Below, in pieces: positions 47,501 to 59,883 of a stretch of 64,000 bases of DNA. The translations under genes were made by a program, and so were the position numbers. The first letter of the stretch is position 1. Each line of letters begins with the position of its first letter. The notes beneath the pieces were generated by a model. The model did not search any database and was not told the origin of the DNA. It saw nothing but the letters and a program-made list of their open reading frames with translations. The DNA comes from Icerya purchasi (taxonomy: Eukaryota > Arthropoda > Insecta > Hemiptera > Monophlebidae), in assembly GCA_039619475.1 (NCBI GenBank), contig CM077116.1, positions 371,036,294 to 371,100,293 of the forward strand, given 5' to 3'.

Positions 47501-50500
47501 CTAGAGCGAATCTAGCAGCAAGGCCGAGTAACAAAAGAGGCCGCCGTCGCGGAAAATGCATGTTTTTTTCGCAACGACAATAGTAGAAAGCAGTTATTCG
47601 AAAATTACTGTCAGCCATCTCGGCATTCGGTCGATCCTCAGCCGAACAAACACAATGAGACAAACGTCGGCCGTGCAGGTAAACAGACTATATTAGAGGG
47701 CCCACAAAATGAAAGTATAATTTTACCTGATCGGATTCTACAGATAATAAACAAGCGAGGGCCTGTGTCGTCTGGAATAGCCGACCTCCTTTGTCATGCA
47801 CACGAAAACGAACAACCGTTAATAAAATGACCTACAAATGGCTCTCTTTATTTAGCGGCCCAATGAACTGCCCTTCTACCGTCCGACCATAGTTTCTACC
47901 TACTGCTGGCCCGGGTCTTTAAAAATCCCTAAATAGCCCTCCTGGTCGGCCTTTTAACGTGCCCGGGCCAATCGCTCGGCCTAGAAACTACCAGCAGAAA
48001 ATTGTCTCGACTATTTTCACTGCACTCTCTGAATCTTTCGTTTATTGCTTATACACACTCGGCCGCACTCTTACAACTTCTCCTAACCACGCCACGGCCA
48101 TATCTTCATCTGAAAACTATCTCTATATCCGCAAGAAGCGCGTGACAAATTCAAATAATGGCCGCCCACAGCTATTAATATATAGACACATATACACGTA
48201 TGTATTTTGAAGCGGTACCGAAAAGGATCCAGAGACGGAAAACAAAAAATGTCGCATCGCCGTTCACGGTAATATTTTGGTATTTAAACTGGGACCACAC
48301 TTGATCGCGGCGATAGGGGGCGGGGGGGAAGTTTTTGCTAGGCATTGAAACCGAAATTAATATGTAGCCTCGCGAGAAACAGTTTGGACAGCCCGCGGTG
48401 ACAGTTAAACGAGCGATTCGAATTTTCCGACTGAACAGTCTCCAAAAATCGCGTCAATCTGTTGACGGCACACACACACACACAAGAGACAATCTTCTTA
48501 AACGAAGGATATGTTGAATGTAAAATAAATTGAGAACATCCAAAAAAGAAAACGACAATAAGAAAATGAATTTTAGATTATTTTACACATTCTGAAGGAC
48601 GACATGGTTTTAACCGATAATCGGAATCGATTCCAGTTGTTTGCCGCGAATTTTACCCGTGCCACTTTCGTACTTACAATTAGTCAGTTATGCCGGAGAA
48701 CTGCGCGTTTAAAGTTTGTAATTTAACTTTGAAATTAGTAACGATATCCCGACGATCGAACGACGCAGACAAAATTCGCCACAGTTTGTCGCAAGAAAAT
48801 GGAAAATGCAACAAAACTCGTATTACAATTCTCAACTGGCTGCACCGCTGAATTTTTAAAACTTCGGCTTAATCGGAATTGCCCGATCATCTAGAGACTG
48901 AAATGTTCATCAGTACACTGTAATAAAAATCGAGACTGGCCACATAGAGTGCATAATCTTCGATTAGGACGACTTAGGGAAAACAAAGACGAGTAATATT
49001 ATTCAGATTTAATCAAAACACTTCCGCGAAAATGCCGTTTTGTTATAAACTAAAAACAATGCGCATGTTATGTTTTGTCTAAAATCCTTATTTAAAAAAC
49101 AAATAGAGAATAATTCCTTTTCAGTTTTTCTTTTCGGGCTTAGGATTTTTTTTTTCAATATTCCCTTTTTGCATATTAAAAAATTGATAAACGAAAAAGC
49201 GAATATATATTAAGTATCAAAAAATCAGTTACGCTTATAGCAGAGAACAGTATGAGCAAAAATGGAGAACCCGTAAAGGAAATAAAACAAGTTAACTCTA
49301 AAGTTGGACAACTACTAAAAAGAAATCGTCAAAAATATCAAGAACATAACTCAGTAATCATATGATTTCGAGCATTGGACCATAGAACATAGAGATTAAT
49401 GATTAATGGTGGGAGTAAAAATGTTCAAGAATTAGTTTTAATAATAACCGCTAAGACCGGAATAATGACACTCTGGGTATACAAGCAATACATGGACTAT
49501 TTAGTGTAAAAACCAATTATTTCCCGAATCGGTGATTAGCAGATCATGTATTAAAAAACAAGAAAACAAATATGGATAGATCGAGATATAGTAAAAAAAA
49601 AAAAAAAAAAAAAGGGTCACTTAATTAATTTACATAAGTGAAAAATTATTCTACAACGCGAAGAAGAAAGCAAAAGAACTAAATTATAATTACGTTTTCG
49701 AGGTGATCATGTTCAAGTAAAAAAACGAAGGAGAAGGACAGAAATGGAATAAATTAATAGTGGATGATAATTGTTATCAACGATCTATTATTATTGTTGC
49801 GATTATAAACGAATGTTAAATGTTAATAATGATAAAATGAAAAACCATAAATTTTAGTTAAAAAACAAATACAGGAGAAATATTTATCCCAAATGAATAC
49901 AGCACATGAAGTAACATATAAATTAATGAATTTAAATTCTGTGTACTGATTTGACATTAACCTACTTTTACTTAAATTTCATTCAATTTTTTTTTTTCGC
50001 ATCTAGAATATCGCAGCGGTTTAGATTTGACATCGTGCCTATCGAAATTAATATTAAATTAAAAACTGATGAATACCTAATTGCGTCTATTTCACTTATT
50101 TTTTTATTCAGAAATTTTTTTTCGCATGTTATCACGATAAAAGTTTCATTTTTAATGTTGAAATCACGGCAAATTGTGGCTCCACAGTAGCCTAATATAA
50201 ATCGGTTGCTGCACAGAAGCGCTGATTTATCAGAGCACGTTGAAAAAGGAACGAACAGATTTGAAAATGGAGTTAATCTTTCGTGGGCTAATTTACCATT
50301 AAGCGATGGCAATTACAAAAAAAATCTTATTAGTGTCCTGTTCAACTGCTCTATTTATCAAAAGCTCTTGTTTCTGTAACCGGTTATTTACCCTGTTCCC
50401 TACGAAACGTGTTGTCAAGTCAATTCAATCGAATTCTTTTCTATTTTTTCAGTGCCGTTTTATTTTTAGGCGAAATGGAAATTTACCGATTAGCACTCTA

Positions 50501-50595
50501 TCGGACTGTTTAGTTATTAAAAAATGTATAGCAACGGAATCGCAATTTATTTTTTTTAAGCACGTTAACTATGAACATTTTGCAAATGTCAAGGT
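44534..50595. other. Unassigned DNA with a GC-richer centre (about 47.4-48.4 kb)
   Basis: No supported gene. In the GC-richer centre a minus-strand frame ends at 47442 and passes through an Arg/Leu-rich stretch (FPRRRPLLLLGLAARFALG) that could mimic a signal peptide, but there is no good donor or promoter. A CA run is at 48469-48483 and an A-run at 49590-49612. Confidence 0.45.
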
Positions 50596-50656
50596 ACGGC
50601 AGCTCTGAACCAGGCCCTACCCAAACGAAATAGCGCACTGCCTAACCAACTACGAA
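50596..50656 (-). mobile_element. tRNA-derived SINE-like fragment, family 2 copy 2
   Basis: Minus strand: box A-like TAGTTGGTTAGGCAG (50652-50638), TATTTCGTT (50632-50624) and box B-like GGTTCAGAGC (50611-50602), 41 nt between box starts. It shares CGTAGT/TGTAGT, GGTTA, TATTTCGTT and TGGTTCA, in order, with the 33.8-kb sequence. The body beyond the tRNA-like head is not recognised. Confidence 0.4.
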
Positions 50657-50870
50657 ATTATATCACCTTCCTGAAACCATTATTAAGGGAAGCAATAAGT
50701 CTTTATAATATTAATCACCATTTCCATTATTTCACGCAATAATTTTCGTTTACGATAAATTGAAAGTATCGAGAAAAAAACCAAAAAAACGTTTGGATAG
50801 AAAAATTTAGGTGCGGTTGCGCTGGGGTACAGGGCCGTTGCTTTAACGAGAAACGTCTATATCGGTGTAA

Positions 50871-50873
<3 letters not shown>

Positions 50874-50950
<77 letters not shown>
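50874..50950. repeat. (TA)n microsatellite, about 75 bp
   Basis: A TA run with a single T insertion near 50941. It is the longest simple repeat in the window. Confidence 0.97.
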
Positions 50951-52416
50951 TGAATCGGTTTACAATAGCGCATCACTTTGAATTTGCAAGCAATCAGAAA
51001 TTCTAAACAAGGTCAATATGAAAAGAAGAAAAAAACAAATACGCAACACGCCGGACGCAAATGAATTAACGCTTGAAACAGCGCACTTCCACAAGCGAAA
51101 CGAATCAGATCGTAAGAACCGCGGACATATTACAGAGCACTCGATGGCAACGACTTGGAGACACATTTTTTAATTGGAACTTTCGGAGTTAAGGAACGAC
51201 ACATTTTCGTTCGCGTTAATCCAGCAAAGAAAAATCAGATAACAGCAGCACCGGCTCGACGATTTTCAATGAGAAATACTCGAAAAGACAAATCCGAATA
51301 GTTTACACCTTCTTTACCGCTTCGGAATAGCACGCGTATTTTCACGTGTCGAAGATAATTCCCTCGATGTATACGTGTACTCTCTTTTCGAAACCGAACA
51401 GCTGATAAGGCCGGATTTCGGGCGAGATGCGGCAGCTGTGACAACGACAGTAAAACCAAACGACAAAGCCGACACAAAGAATAATACTATATAGGCTTCA
51501 CTTCAATAGATTTCTAAGCAGACATTGCTGGCAGACAGAACCGCGAACGCGACAACAAACTTATTACCGTCGCCAGACCAGATGTTTTCGAACATCGCGA
51601 CCAATAACATTCCGGGAACAGTGGTCACTCGTTTAAGCGTAGGCCTCCTTTGGGGGAAAAAAGCGATTGAAATAAAATAATGATAGTGAAAAAATATTAT
51701 ACAGATTCAAATATATCGCACCTACATTTTACGCGGCTAATTAAAATTTTAATGAAAATCGTAAAGAAAATAATTAACTTCAAGATTTACAGTAAATATC
51801 GAATAAAAATGCGGAGTAATATACCTATAAAAGGAATGTAATCTTGAAGTTTCAGTGACTTTAAATTGGAACAATAAAAAAAAACAGACAAACATATTAA
51901 ATCAGTATAATATATACACTTGTTTTCCATTAGCCAAATATCGAGTATTTAATTATTTTTATTCACAATTGATGCAGTTTTCATGTGCCGGCTCTAATAA
52001 CTATTAATCTTAACACATTTCAGTCGATGCCCGTGTGTCAGAAACAAGACACGGGCACCAACTTCAATGTGGTAAGCATAATATCCGATCCTCCTATTTT
52101 TTAATGTATTACATTCAGAATTTTCGGTTATCAGAATTTTTTCAAAATTTTTTGGAATAAATCTCGGATTTTTTTGCATTTTACCCCGCTTTCAAAAAAC
52201 AAAAAGGTCGTACATTAGTCCTCTTTTTTTTTTAAATGTTTATTCGCGCATAATACCCACATGTGGACCGATTTTAATGATAGTCTCTTTGTTCGTTCGA
52301 AAGTGTACCCAGCAGTCAATGGTGGTAGTACCCCATGTGAAAATATATTGATGTTATCGGTGATCATCGTTGGACGCAGCTATAATTATCAAAAAAAAAA
52401 AATATATATATATACA
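50951..52416. other. GC-richer stretch (51.0-51.6 kb) then AT-rich DNA
   Basis: No gene recognised. The GC-richer part follows the long (TA)n tract; the hairpin at 52028 lies further right. Confidence 0.45.
52028..52057. repeat. Hairpin with 9-bp GC-rich stem
   Basis: TGCCCGTGT (52028-52036) and ACACGGGCA (52049-52057) are perfectly complementary with a 12-base loop. The stem is unusually GC-rich for its AT-rich setting. It is 360 bp left of the pogo-type MITE. No T-run follows, and its role is unknown. Confidence 0.4.
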
Positions 52417-52766
52417 CAGTGAAGTACCGATTATCCGAAATAATCGGAGATTGACAATTTCGGAAAAACGATTTTTTCGGATAATCGATAATCGTTATAG
52501 AAGCTTTACATGTATTTATAGAAACCTTATGCGTATTTAACATATAAAAGAAAGACATTGAAAATTGCGAAATTTAATAAACTACAGTAATGTAATATGT
52601 TGTAATGAAAAATAAAAACTCAAATGTAGTATCTACGGTACGTATATGTAATTACGTACGTACATATTAAAAATCTTAAATATTTTAAATATGTATTAAA
52701 AATAATTAAAATACGTTAAAACATCCATTTCGGATAAGAGATTTTCGGATAATCGGTACTTCACTG
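52417..52766. mobile_element. pogo/Tigger-type MITE, 350 bp
   Basis: The left end CAGTGAAGTACCGATTATCC (52417 onward, continuing GAAA) is matched by its exact reverse complement ending at 52766. Inside, TTTCGGATAATCG-type motifs repeat near both ends. TIRs beginning CAGT and containing a (G/C)G(A/T)TTATCCGAA core are typical of pogo/Tigger elements, which insert at TA. TA flanks the right end directly; on the left, TA is separated from CAGT by CA, perhaps a later slip in the adjoining (TA)n/CA tract. No transposase is present, so it could only be moved in trans. Confidence 0.7.
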
Positions 52767-53052
52767 TATATAAAAACGTGGTCTCTTTAGATATGTTTTT
52801 TTCTTTTTTATTTAATATGAACGACGCGATTGATTTAAAATATTACTAACAGGAGACATTGAAAAAATTAAAATAGCATCAATTAACACGGATAAATATA
52901 GATTCAAATAAAGAAAACGGATTTTAAAGCGTCATAGCGCAAATTAAAAACCTAACAAACTTTTGTCACCTTTAAAAGAGGTTAATTTTCAGCAAAACAA
53001 AAAATTTATGTATTAGGCTAAAAATTGTGAATGTCTCAAAAAAAAAAAAAAA

Positions 53053-53505
53053 GTACCTCCTCATTTATGATTTCTTATAAAAAACTTAATAAAAAGGCGC
53101 CAAAAAGCAAAAAAAATAATTACTCAATAAGAAGATATTTTATAGTGAAGTAGACGCGGGGTGATATTGATGATAATTCTTATACAGCATTGTCACGCCT
53201 TAATTAGAGTCGGCACGGAAATCACAAATTTCGGTAATAATTAAAAACCGCATTAAATATTCATCGTGTTTCCAGTAATCGGATTATAGAAAACCATTGA
53301 CTGCATTATTATAGTTATTAAATTGTTACTAAAAAATTGCACGATTTTTCCGCTCCGACTCTAATCAAGGTATGAAAATGTTGTATAAGAACTATCATAA
53401 TATCACCGCGTAAGGTGTAAAATATATATTATCTTTTTATCGAATAATTATTAAAAAAGAAACTATTTTATTCTACAATTTTTAGTGTAAATATCTATTT
53501 GAATG
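53053..53505. mobile_element. Long palindromic foldback/MITE-like element, copy B
   Basis: It has the same architecture and family as 15263-15717. The left arm TTATAAAAAACTTAATAAAAA then AATAATTACTCAATAAGAAG aligns with copy A. The arms mirror each other through GTGATATTGATGATAATTCT and its partner around 53385-53410. The signature TTAATTAGAGTCGGCAC (left) and TGATTAGAGTCGGAGC (right, reverse complement) is shared with copy A. The arms are more diverged than in A, so this copy is probably older. Ends are approximate. Confidence 0.65.
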
Positions 53506-56500
53506 GCTACAGACCAATCAAAAATGCCCCGCATGAAGCTAAACAGTGCTCAAAACTATGTCTCCATTAGCGATGATAGTGTAAATCGCGTTGTATTTCA
53601 AAAGTTCACCTTTATCGGGATTTATAAAAAGTAAGGCTAAGAGATCTTAAAAATTCTAGGGGTCCATTTAAGGATTTTTTTTTTTTTGGATAATTTTTAT
53701 CAAGCTATATTAAAAAAAAGTATTTACCTCAAGGAGACTCGTTTTTTTTTTTGTTTTTCTTTAAACGTTTGTTTGAATACTCGGTCAGTAATGATACACG
53801 TGTCGATACTCATACAGAACCACAACTGATCCGTGTATTTTCTAACAAGTAAGAGGATATCACTTCAAAACTTGTACGCGGAGTAACGTTAAGACTTCCG
53901 TCAGTGAAGAGCTTCTACTAAATGGCGCTATCTTGGCTGTATTCGAATCAATGTTATCCATGATAAATAGGTATTTTACGTGTCACCAGTGTTTGTTACA
54001 TTAATAAAAATGTACTTAAAGAGACAGACCCTCTTTTCTTAATTTCAATGGCTTCTGAGCATCTACCAATATTAACATGCAACGACCACGATCGAGACCT
54101 GCACACTTTCGAGTAAACAAGTTAAAGTCAGTCTCATTAATCAAGAGAGTTACGTCGGAAAAAACGAAAAAAGAAAAAAAACGACCCCCCCCACCCCACC
54201 CGCGAAGTTAGAAAAATTACATTACTGAATGAATAATTATAGCAAAAACATTGAAAGCGAACATAATCTCTCAATTTCCCGAAGTACCTGCCGTGCCAGG
54301 AGGAATATTTGTGCTTGAAGATTTCTGTTACCATTTTTAGATATTAGCCGTTCGCTAATAGTGTCGATGTTCCATCGGTGCCACATCGAACATTTAAAAT
54401 TTGCATCCTGAAATAATTATGTATGTCGTAATACGGAACACAGCTCATTGAAACGGCCTCGCTTAAATTTAAAAGAAGAAAAAACACAATTCAAAAAAAA
54501 ACATGGCTCGATGAAATTCCGATTTTTATTTTGCTACCTTTTTTAAACATCGTTATTCAGGTATTTTGTTTCGGTCATGTTAGGACAACAGTCGATCGTC
54601 GATCATCACAGGAATCGTTAGTAACCGTCGAGAAAGTTATATAAAATCCGACATCGCGGTTTTATTTTCGCTGCGGAGATTTTTGTCGCATTTTATGCGA
54701 GCGAAGTAGAGTAGAGGCACGAAATACTGGCAAAATCGGCGCCATATTTACGAAAACAGAAAGGAAATAAAATCGCGACCAAGGACATTTCGGAGGGTCT
54801 TGACAAGTGGCGATCGCTAGTTGGCCCGGTTATAAAGGAAGCAATAAAAATGGTCCAGTAAAAGTGGGAGGAACTCGCCGGAGAAAATACGATTTTCCAA
54901 ACGGAAAAATAAAACTCCAGCGACACGACGCTTTTTTTATTCGTGCATGACGGGCACTATCAAGCGCGACCCGGAAAGAGGCAACCGCAAAAGGGCACCT
55001 AATTGAAAAACAGCTTAGCAGTTCACAATTTTCCAGCTTATCGCTTCGATCGCGTGCGATTTACGCACAAACGCGACCACCGTCTAACCGAACACTCATT
55101 ACTAAAATTTCTGCGGCTAACATAAACACATCTTTCACCGCAGAGTGAACATGAAACCTCGCGTCGCCTTTTTCCATCATTTGATCGATCGCCGCGCCAT
55201 CTAATGCAATATCGGCGGGCGAAATATCGCCTCCTCCGACTTAGAGAAAATCTGTGTTTTCAAGGTGCCAAGAGCGAGAAAACAACTTTAAAATAGATAA
55301 CGTTATCACTTCTTACATAAACTCCGACTACTTACGTGGCTGACACACACCTGCTGCTGCCCGATATGTTATTTCTGTCAAAGGTGCGACAAATGAGATT
55401 TCAGGGAAAAAGTAGAAATCCTTCGAGACTCTACCCTACTCCTTCAGATTATTTCTGATATCGCGATTAGTTCGCCAATGTTGTGCTTTTTAATGCCCTC
55501 CCCCTGTGTATTTATGTCTGCATCGTTTCCGTCGTTATAGCTTTCAGCAGTCTATTTATCCATACAGCATTATACTTTCGAAGAATCCAAACAGCAGACT
55601 CCGAACGAGCTGAAATGTCTTAATGAAAAATCGCGACTTTCCATATCGAATTACAACGCATCATGGGCAAGCACCCATCTTTTCTGAAATCATCAAAGGA
55701 AAACCATAAACAGCACCAAAATTAACACACCTATATTTAGGGTTGCCCGTTAGGCATATTGCAGGCATTTTAACTTCACAAAACCTAATGAAGTATAATT
55801 TACTTACAGCGTCTTTAGAATTTTCTTCTAATAATGCCAATATTTACTTTATTATTATTTTTATTCTATTTTTTTTTTAATATTATTTTCTGCGGGAGCA
55901 GATAAACCTACACACAAATGTTAATGATTTTCCCTAAATGGGATAGAATTTTTTTTCTTATTTATAACCGCTCCGTTTAATAAACACAAACTCGCAAAAG
56001 ACGGTGTTCAAAATCTCATAACGAGTTTTCTAAAATGAAATTAAACTTCCTAATCAGTTGAAATGCCAATGAAATTTTAGGTGGACAATGAGACATCGCA
56101 AAAAAAATAATAAAATATACATATATATACCTAGACATCAAGATATGTTCATACAAGTTTTCACCGGTACGTAGCCAAAAGTTTCAAAACAGTTTAAACC
56201 GTCGAACGATGGGAGATTTAAAAAATGAAATATAAATATTTGATTGAATTCCCGCACATTTATAGTTTTGTCAACTGTTTGTTTAGAGTTTTGTTAGCAA
56301 TATTAAAGACTTTCTACGGTTTGTTAAAAAACCAAAATTAATAATTTAACGATCGACTCGGTAAAGAGCTTGTCACACGGTTAGGGTAAGAAGTATACCG
56401 AATGTCATCAAATTAGGATAGCTATAAAATCAGCAAGTCGCTGATATTTGTATGACGTAACGCCGTTACCAATCCTAAATTTAAAAAAAAAAAGGGAAGT

Positions 56501-59500
56501 TTTTTTTTTTGTTTTGGAACACATTGAAATGCCGTTTCACCTGTGACGCGCATGGCCCTACACGTGAATATAATAGACGTATATATTGCACCGGGCAGTC
56601 TCCAAATGAACAAAATGATGAAGGAAGCAATATCTAATAATTCCTAAAAAATATATACACGATCTGAGGGTATTCTACTAATTGTCGTAAATTAAATTGT
56701 ACTCGTGAACTATTCATAATTAATAAATACGAGTAAGTTCTGGTAGCTGTATTATGGAGCCCGGCTTCAATTCACCTGTTTACTCCGATATAAATATAAC
56801 GCAAGTGTGTTAATAATTCATTTGAGACAAATGAAACGGTGCATAACGAACTCCGCTTTTAATTACACACCGTGAAGGTTTCGAGTTTACAGCTCTCTGT
56901 GAAATGAGGTCCACCGTACGACGAAACACCGCTGATATCGAATATTTACCAGCTAGAAATTTCTCTTCATTCTCATTTTAGTTCAGTTTTGCAAAACTAC
57001 ATTTTACAAAAAAGAGAAAAAAAGGAATACCTACATAATATATATGTATATATATATATACATATCGAAAAATATAAGTGAACGACAGTCGGGTGTACGA
57101 ACAGACATCACCATCACTTGCGCGTACACCTTCTATAAACAGTTCTTAGCAAGCCCACTACTCGGCCGAACGAGAACGATATATATCTTTGAGTAAGCGC
57201 TGTTGACAATATTAGATTACAGAGAAGACAGGTCACGAAATATTACGCCGGGAATAGAGTTGAGCAATCCTTTTTATCTTTTATTAAAGAGCTATTTCGT
57301 AGGCACGGTAAAAGACAACGCTCCTCGGTGCACAAAACATCATCGCATATGCGATAAGAAATGAAATGTTCTAACTATATCGAGAGGAACTGACTGGAGA
57401 TGTTTCCTCTCCAATTCCACGCCATTGTCTAACATCGCAACACCGACTCCAACAGCTCCACCACATTTATATACACTTCATCGTGGTTCGCGGAGAATTA
57501 TCATCTTCGTTGCCATTCTACAAAACTGCAACAATACTTATAATAATTCTATACGTGAAGCATTTTATCTGCAACAAAAATCTCCACTCTACCGTGACGG
57601 CAAACAAAATCACGTAACATCGACGAGGCCATTCGCTTTCACCGTTTATATTCTCATACACGTTTTCCATATCTTTCATTGTACCAAATCTGCCTGCACA
57701 CCAACACAGCCACAGTTACCTCCTCATAGGTGTAACCTCTTTTTTCCTTTTTTCTTAATTTAACAGAGCGAGCTTTTATTATGACTTTGTACACTTTGGA
57801 ACGTGAAACACATCACTGGAGAGTGTATCTTTTCCGATGAGAATTCGATGCTCGAGATTGCTACAACTTTTTTTCAAGTGCCTATTGAAAATTTAACATT
57901 GTTTACGTTATCTTTTTCGTTTGTCTAACGCGCAAAAACAGAATTACCAACTTTGCGCACTTTCAAATACGATTGTTGTACTAAACAGACTAACAGCAAA
58001 AAAAAGGTAGTTCGGGTAGAGCAGATTAACCCATTGCCGGTACTCTCTCTGATATGTAAGAAATTTTACCATTCACTACGATTTGCAAATCGATCAACTA
58101 TCGCTTAGTGTTTACTCTAAAGCAGATTAATATGTAAATCCAGCAGAATCGGTTTCAATGGTTAATTCAAAAACTCTACGATTTAATGATATAGTCCTAC
58201 TATTTGTACAGAAAATTACGTAGAATACACGTTTTTTCTTTTTTTTTTTGGCGGCGGCGGCCAACTATTCCGCGTGTGCTCATTTCTCATGCGCCATGCC
58301 ATCGCGACTCCTACATGTTGCAAATATAAACACAATGTTAGTCGTAGTAAAAGTATTTGAAAAAGAAAAATAATGCAATTATCGATTTTTTTACTATCAC
58401 TTTAGTTTAACTTCCATCTGTTAATATGTCTTTTAAATGCAAAAAGATCAATTTTTTGAAAAGTAACTTTTTTAAAGAAGGTTTATTTTTCTAAAGACAA
58501 AAAAAAAACAAAGATTTTCCTTTGTACACATTTTAATAAACAATTATTTCATTAATTTCAGTTACATGCGTATTACACTCTTTCATGCGCTTAATGGTTC
58601 GTTACGATTACAAAAAAAAAACGTAATATAGTTTTGCCATGATTAACCTCGAAGAGTTTCTTACAGACATTTGCATACAAGGAAAGGGGCATTTCTATCG
58701 TTCCTGAGAAGTATATTGAATTTTGATTTGATATTACGTGAATACAGTATACGAATGAGTCCTGTCGGAATACTGTGGAAACTCGAGACACCCTTAAAAC
58801 AATTCTTTCTTCACTAGTCGCTTTTTGTTTCTTTTAAACAGGTGGCAGCGCGAAAAACTGTACCAATCGAAGCAAAAAAAGAAAAAAAAGTAACCGGCTA
58901 ATTAACTACCACCCTACACAGACACCCCTACACTCGACACATTCGTATTCAATAAATTATCTAAATTAATTGAGCGTTTAATCGATTGGCCTCGAGTAAA
59001 TATGTATACATTCTCTCGGTACCGTATATGATAACAAAGTGATAGTAAAACCGTATTCGCAAACTGACGAACCTTTAGAGCGTCACGAGTATCCGCATGC
59101 AGAGTTATGTCAGTCGGAGCGGAGATAAAAATTTATTTTTTTTCGTTTGTTAATGACGGCAAAACTTAGAGAAAACAGCTTCAAGCAGACCAAACGGCGA
59201 ATATGAGAACAGAAAAATATATATACCTAAAGATTAATTTAATTACAACTATTAACGAAGAAAAAAGTTATAATACACGGTCTCTGAAGTAGAATTAAGA
59301 AAAAGAACCCCACATACACACACGTCCCTGGTTCATAATTTAACAGGATTTTGTCGTTTAATGAGACGAAATCGGTTGCAGTACCGGAGTCTAAACTGCG
59401 CACGATTAGAAAAATTTTTGAGAGAAGAAAAAATGAAACAAAAAAATAAAGTGGACACAAAAATGTTTTAAAGTAACGTGTAAAAAAAAAATCAATAAAA

Positions 59501-59511
59501 ACGAAAATCTC
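53506..59511. other. Candidate first-intron sequence of the 59.7-kb gene
   Basis: If the donor at 59513 is used, this is intron. GC-richer sequence lies at about 54.6-55.3 kb, with milder patches near 57.1-57.8 kb. Contains T-runs, (TA)n and a GGCGGCGGCGGCC tract at 58251-58262. I found no convincing second exon with a matching phase-1 acceptor. Confidence 0.4.
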
Positions 59512-59513
59512 AC

Positions 59514-59670
59514 TTGAGGCTGATCCGGCTACAGGAACAGTTAAATTGTGCACATTAGGTACTCGGTCTTGATAATTGTGCAAAAAGCTGCTGCAGTTCA
59601 AAGAATACAACGGACGAATGCAATTGTCGAAAACGACAATTACAACTAGGAATCTAATCAGAATCGACAT
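59514..59670 (-). CDS. Candidate first coding exon with signal peptide (secreted or membrane protein)
   Basis: The exon runs from an ATG at 59670 (A at -3) to a 5' splice site, CTCAA|GTGAGA, with the GT at 59513-59512. It encodes 52 codons plus one base, so the intron is phase 1. Residues 1-6 (MSILIR) are a positive n-region, 7-14 (FLVVIVVF) a hydrophobic core, and cleavage is plausible after LYS23. The mature part has two N-glycosylation sequons, N25-C-S and N42-L-T. The frame stays open past the donor, but composition switches there to T-run-derived Phe-rich sequence, as expected for intron read-through. An initiator/DPE promoter lies about 210 nt upstream. I do not recognise the family and found no second exon in the window, so the gene probably continues through a long intron to the left. 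Chance ORF is the alternative. Confidence 0.5.
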
Positions 59671-59702
59671 AATTCGTTCGCCACACAACTACGAGTTAAT
59701 TA

Positions 59703-59821
59703 CTACGGATTAATTCGTTCCATGAATTTATAGAAAAATAATAACTTAATAAAAGTGTGCGTATCCCGATCGCGAATAGCAAAAAATTAAAAATATTTCG
59801 ATAAACGTTTTGATTTCACAT
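59703..59821 (-). promoter_or_regulatory. Two short upstream ORFs in the predicted leader
   Basis: Between the predicted start site (59881) and the main ATG (59670) the minus strand holds only two ATGs. The first is a start-stop element, ATG-TGA, at 59821-59816. The second is a six-codon ORF, MERINP then TAG, at 59723-59703. Both end before the main ATG. Start-stop elements and short uORFs commonly lower translation of the main frame; any such effect here is inference and depends on the leader being real. Confidence 0.35.
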
Positions 59822-59848
59822 TTCGTACGCCGTAAGACACAAACCACA

Positions 59849-59883
59849 ACAACCTACAAAAAAACCCGCGAACGAACGACTGA
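59849..59883 (-). promoter_or_regulatory. TATA-less core promoter: initiator plus DPE
   Basis: The minus strand reads TCAGTC at 59883-59878, an arthropod-type initiator with A(+1) at 59881. Exactly at +28 to +33 (59854-59849) it reads GGTTGT, which fits the DPE consensus RGWYVT at every base. The strict Inr-DPE spacing is what makes this persuasive. It sits about 210 nt upstream of the signal-peptide ATG at 59670, on the same strand. Inr and DPE consensus come from established insect promoter knowledge; activity is inferred. Confidence 0.5.

Noticed and set aside
47442..47663. Signal-peptide exon on the minus strand
   Set aside because: The upstream start is TTG, the Arg/Leu stretch follows an internal Met, there is no good donor, and no promoter elements were found.
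57425..57763. 112-codon plus-strand frame
   Set aside because: Its nominal first codon is TTG, not ATG, and the product is low-complexity with no domain.
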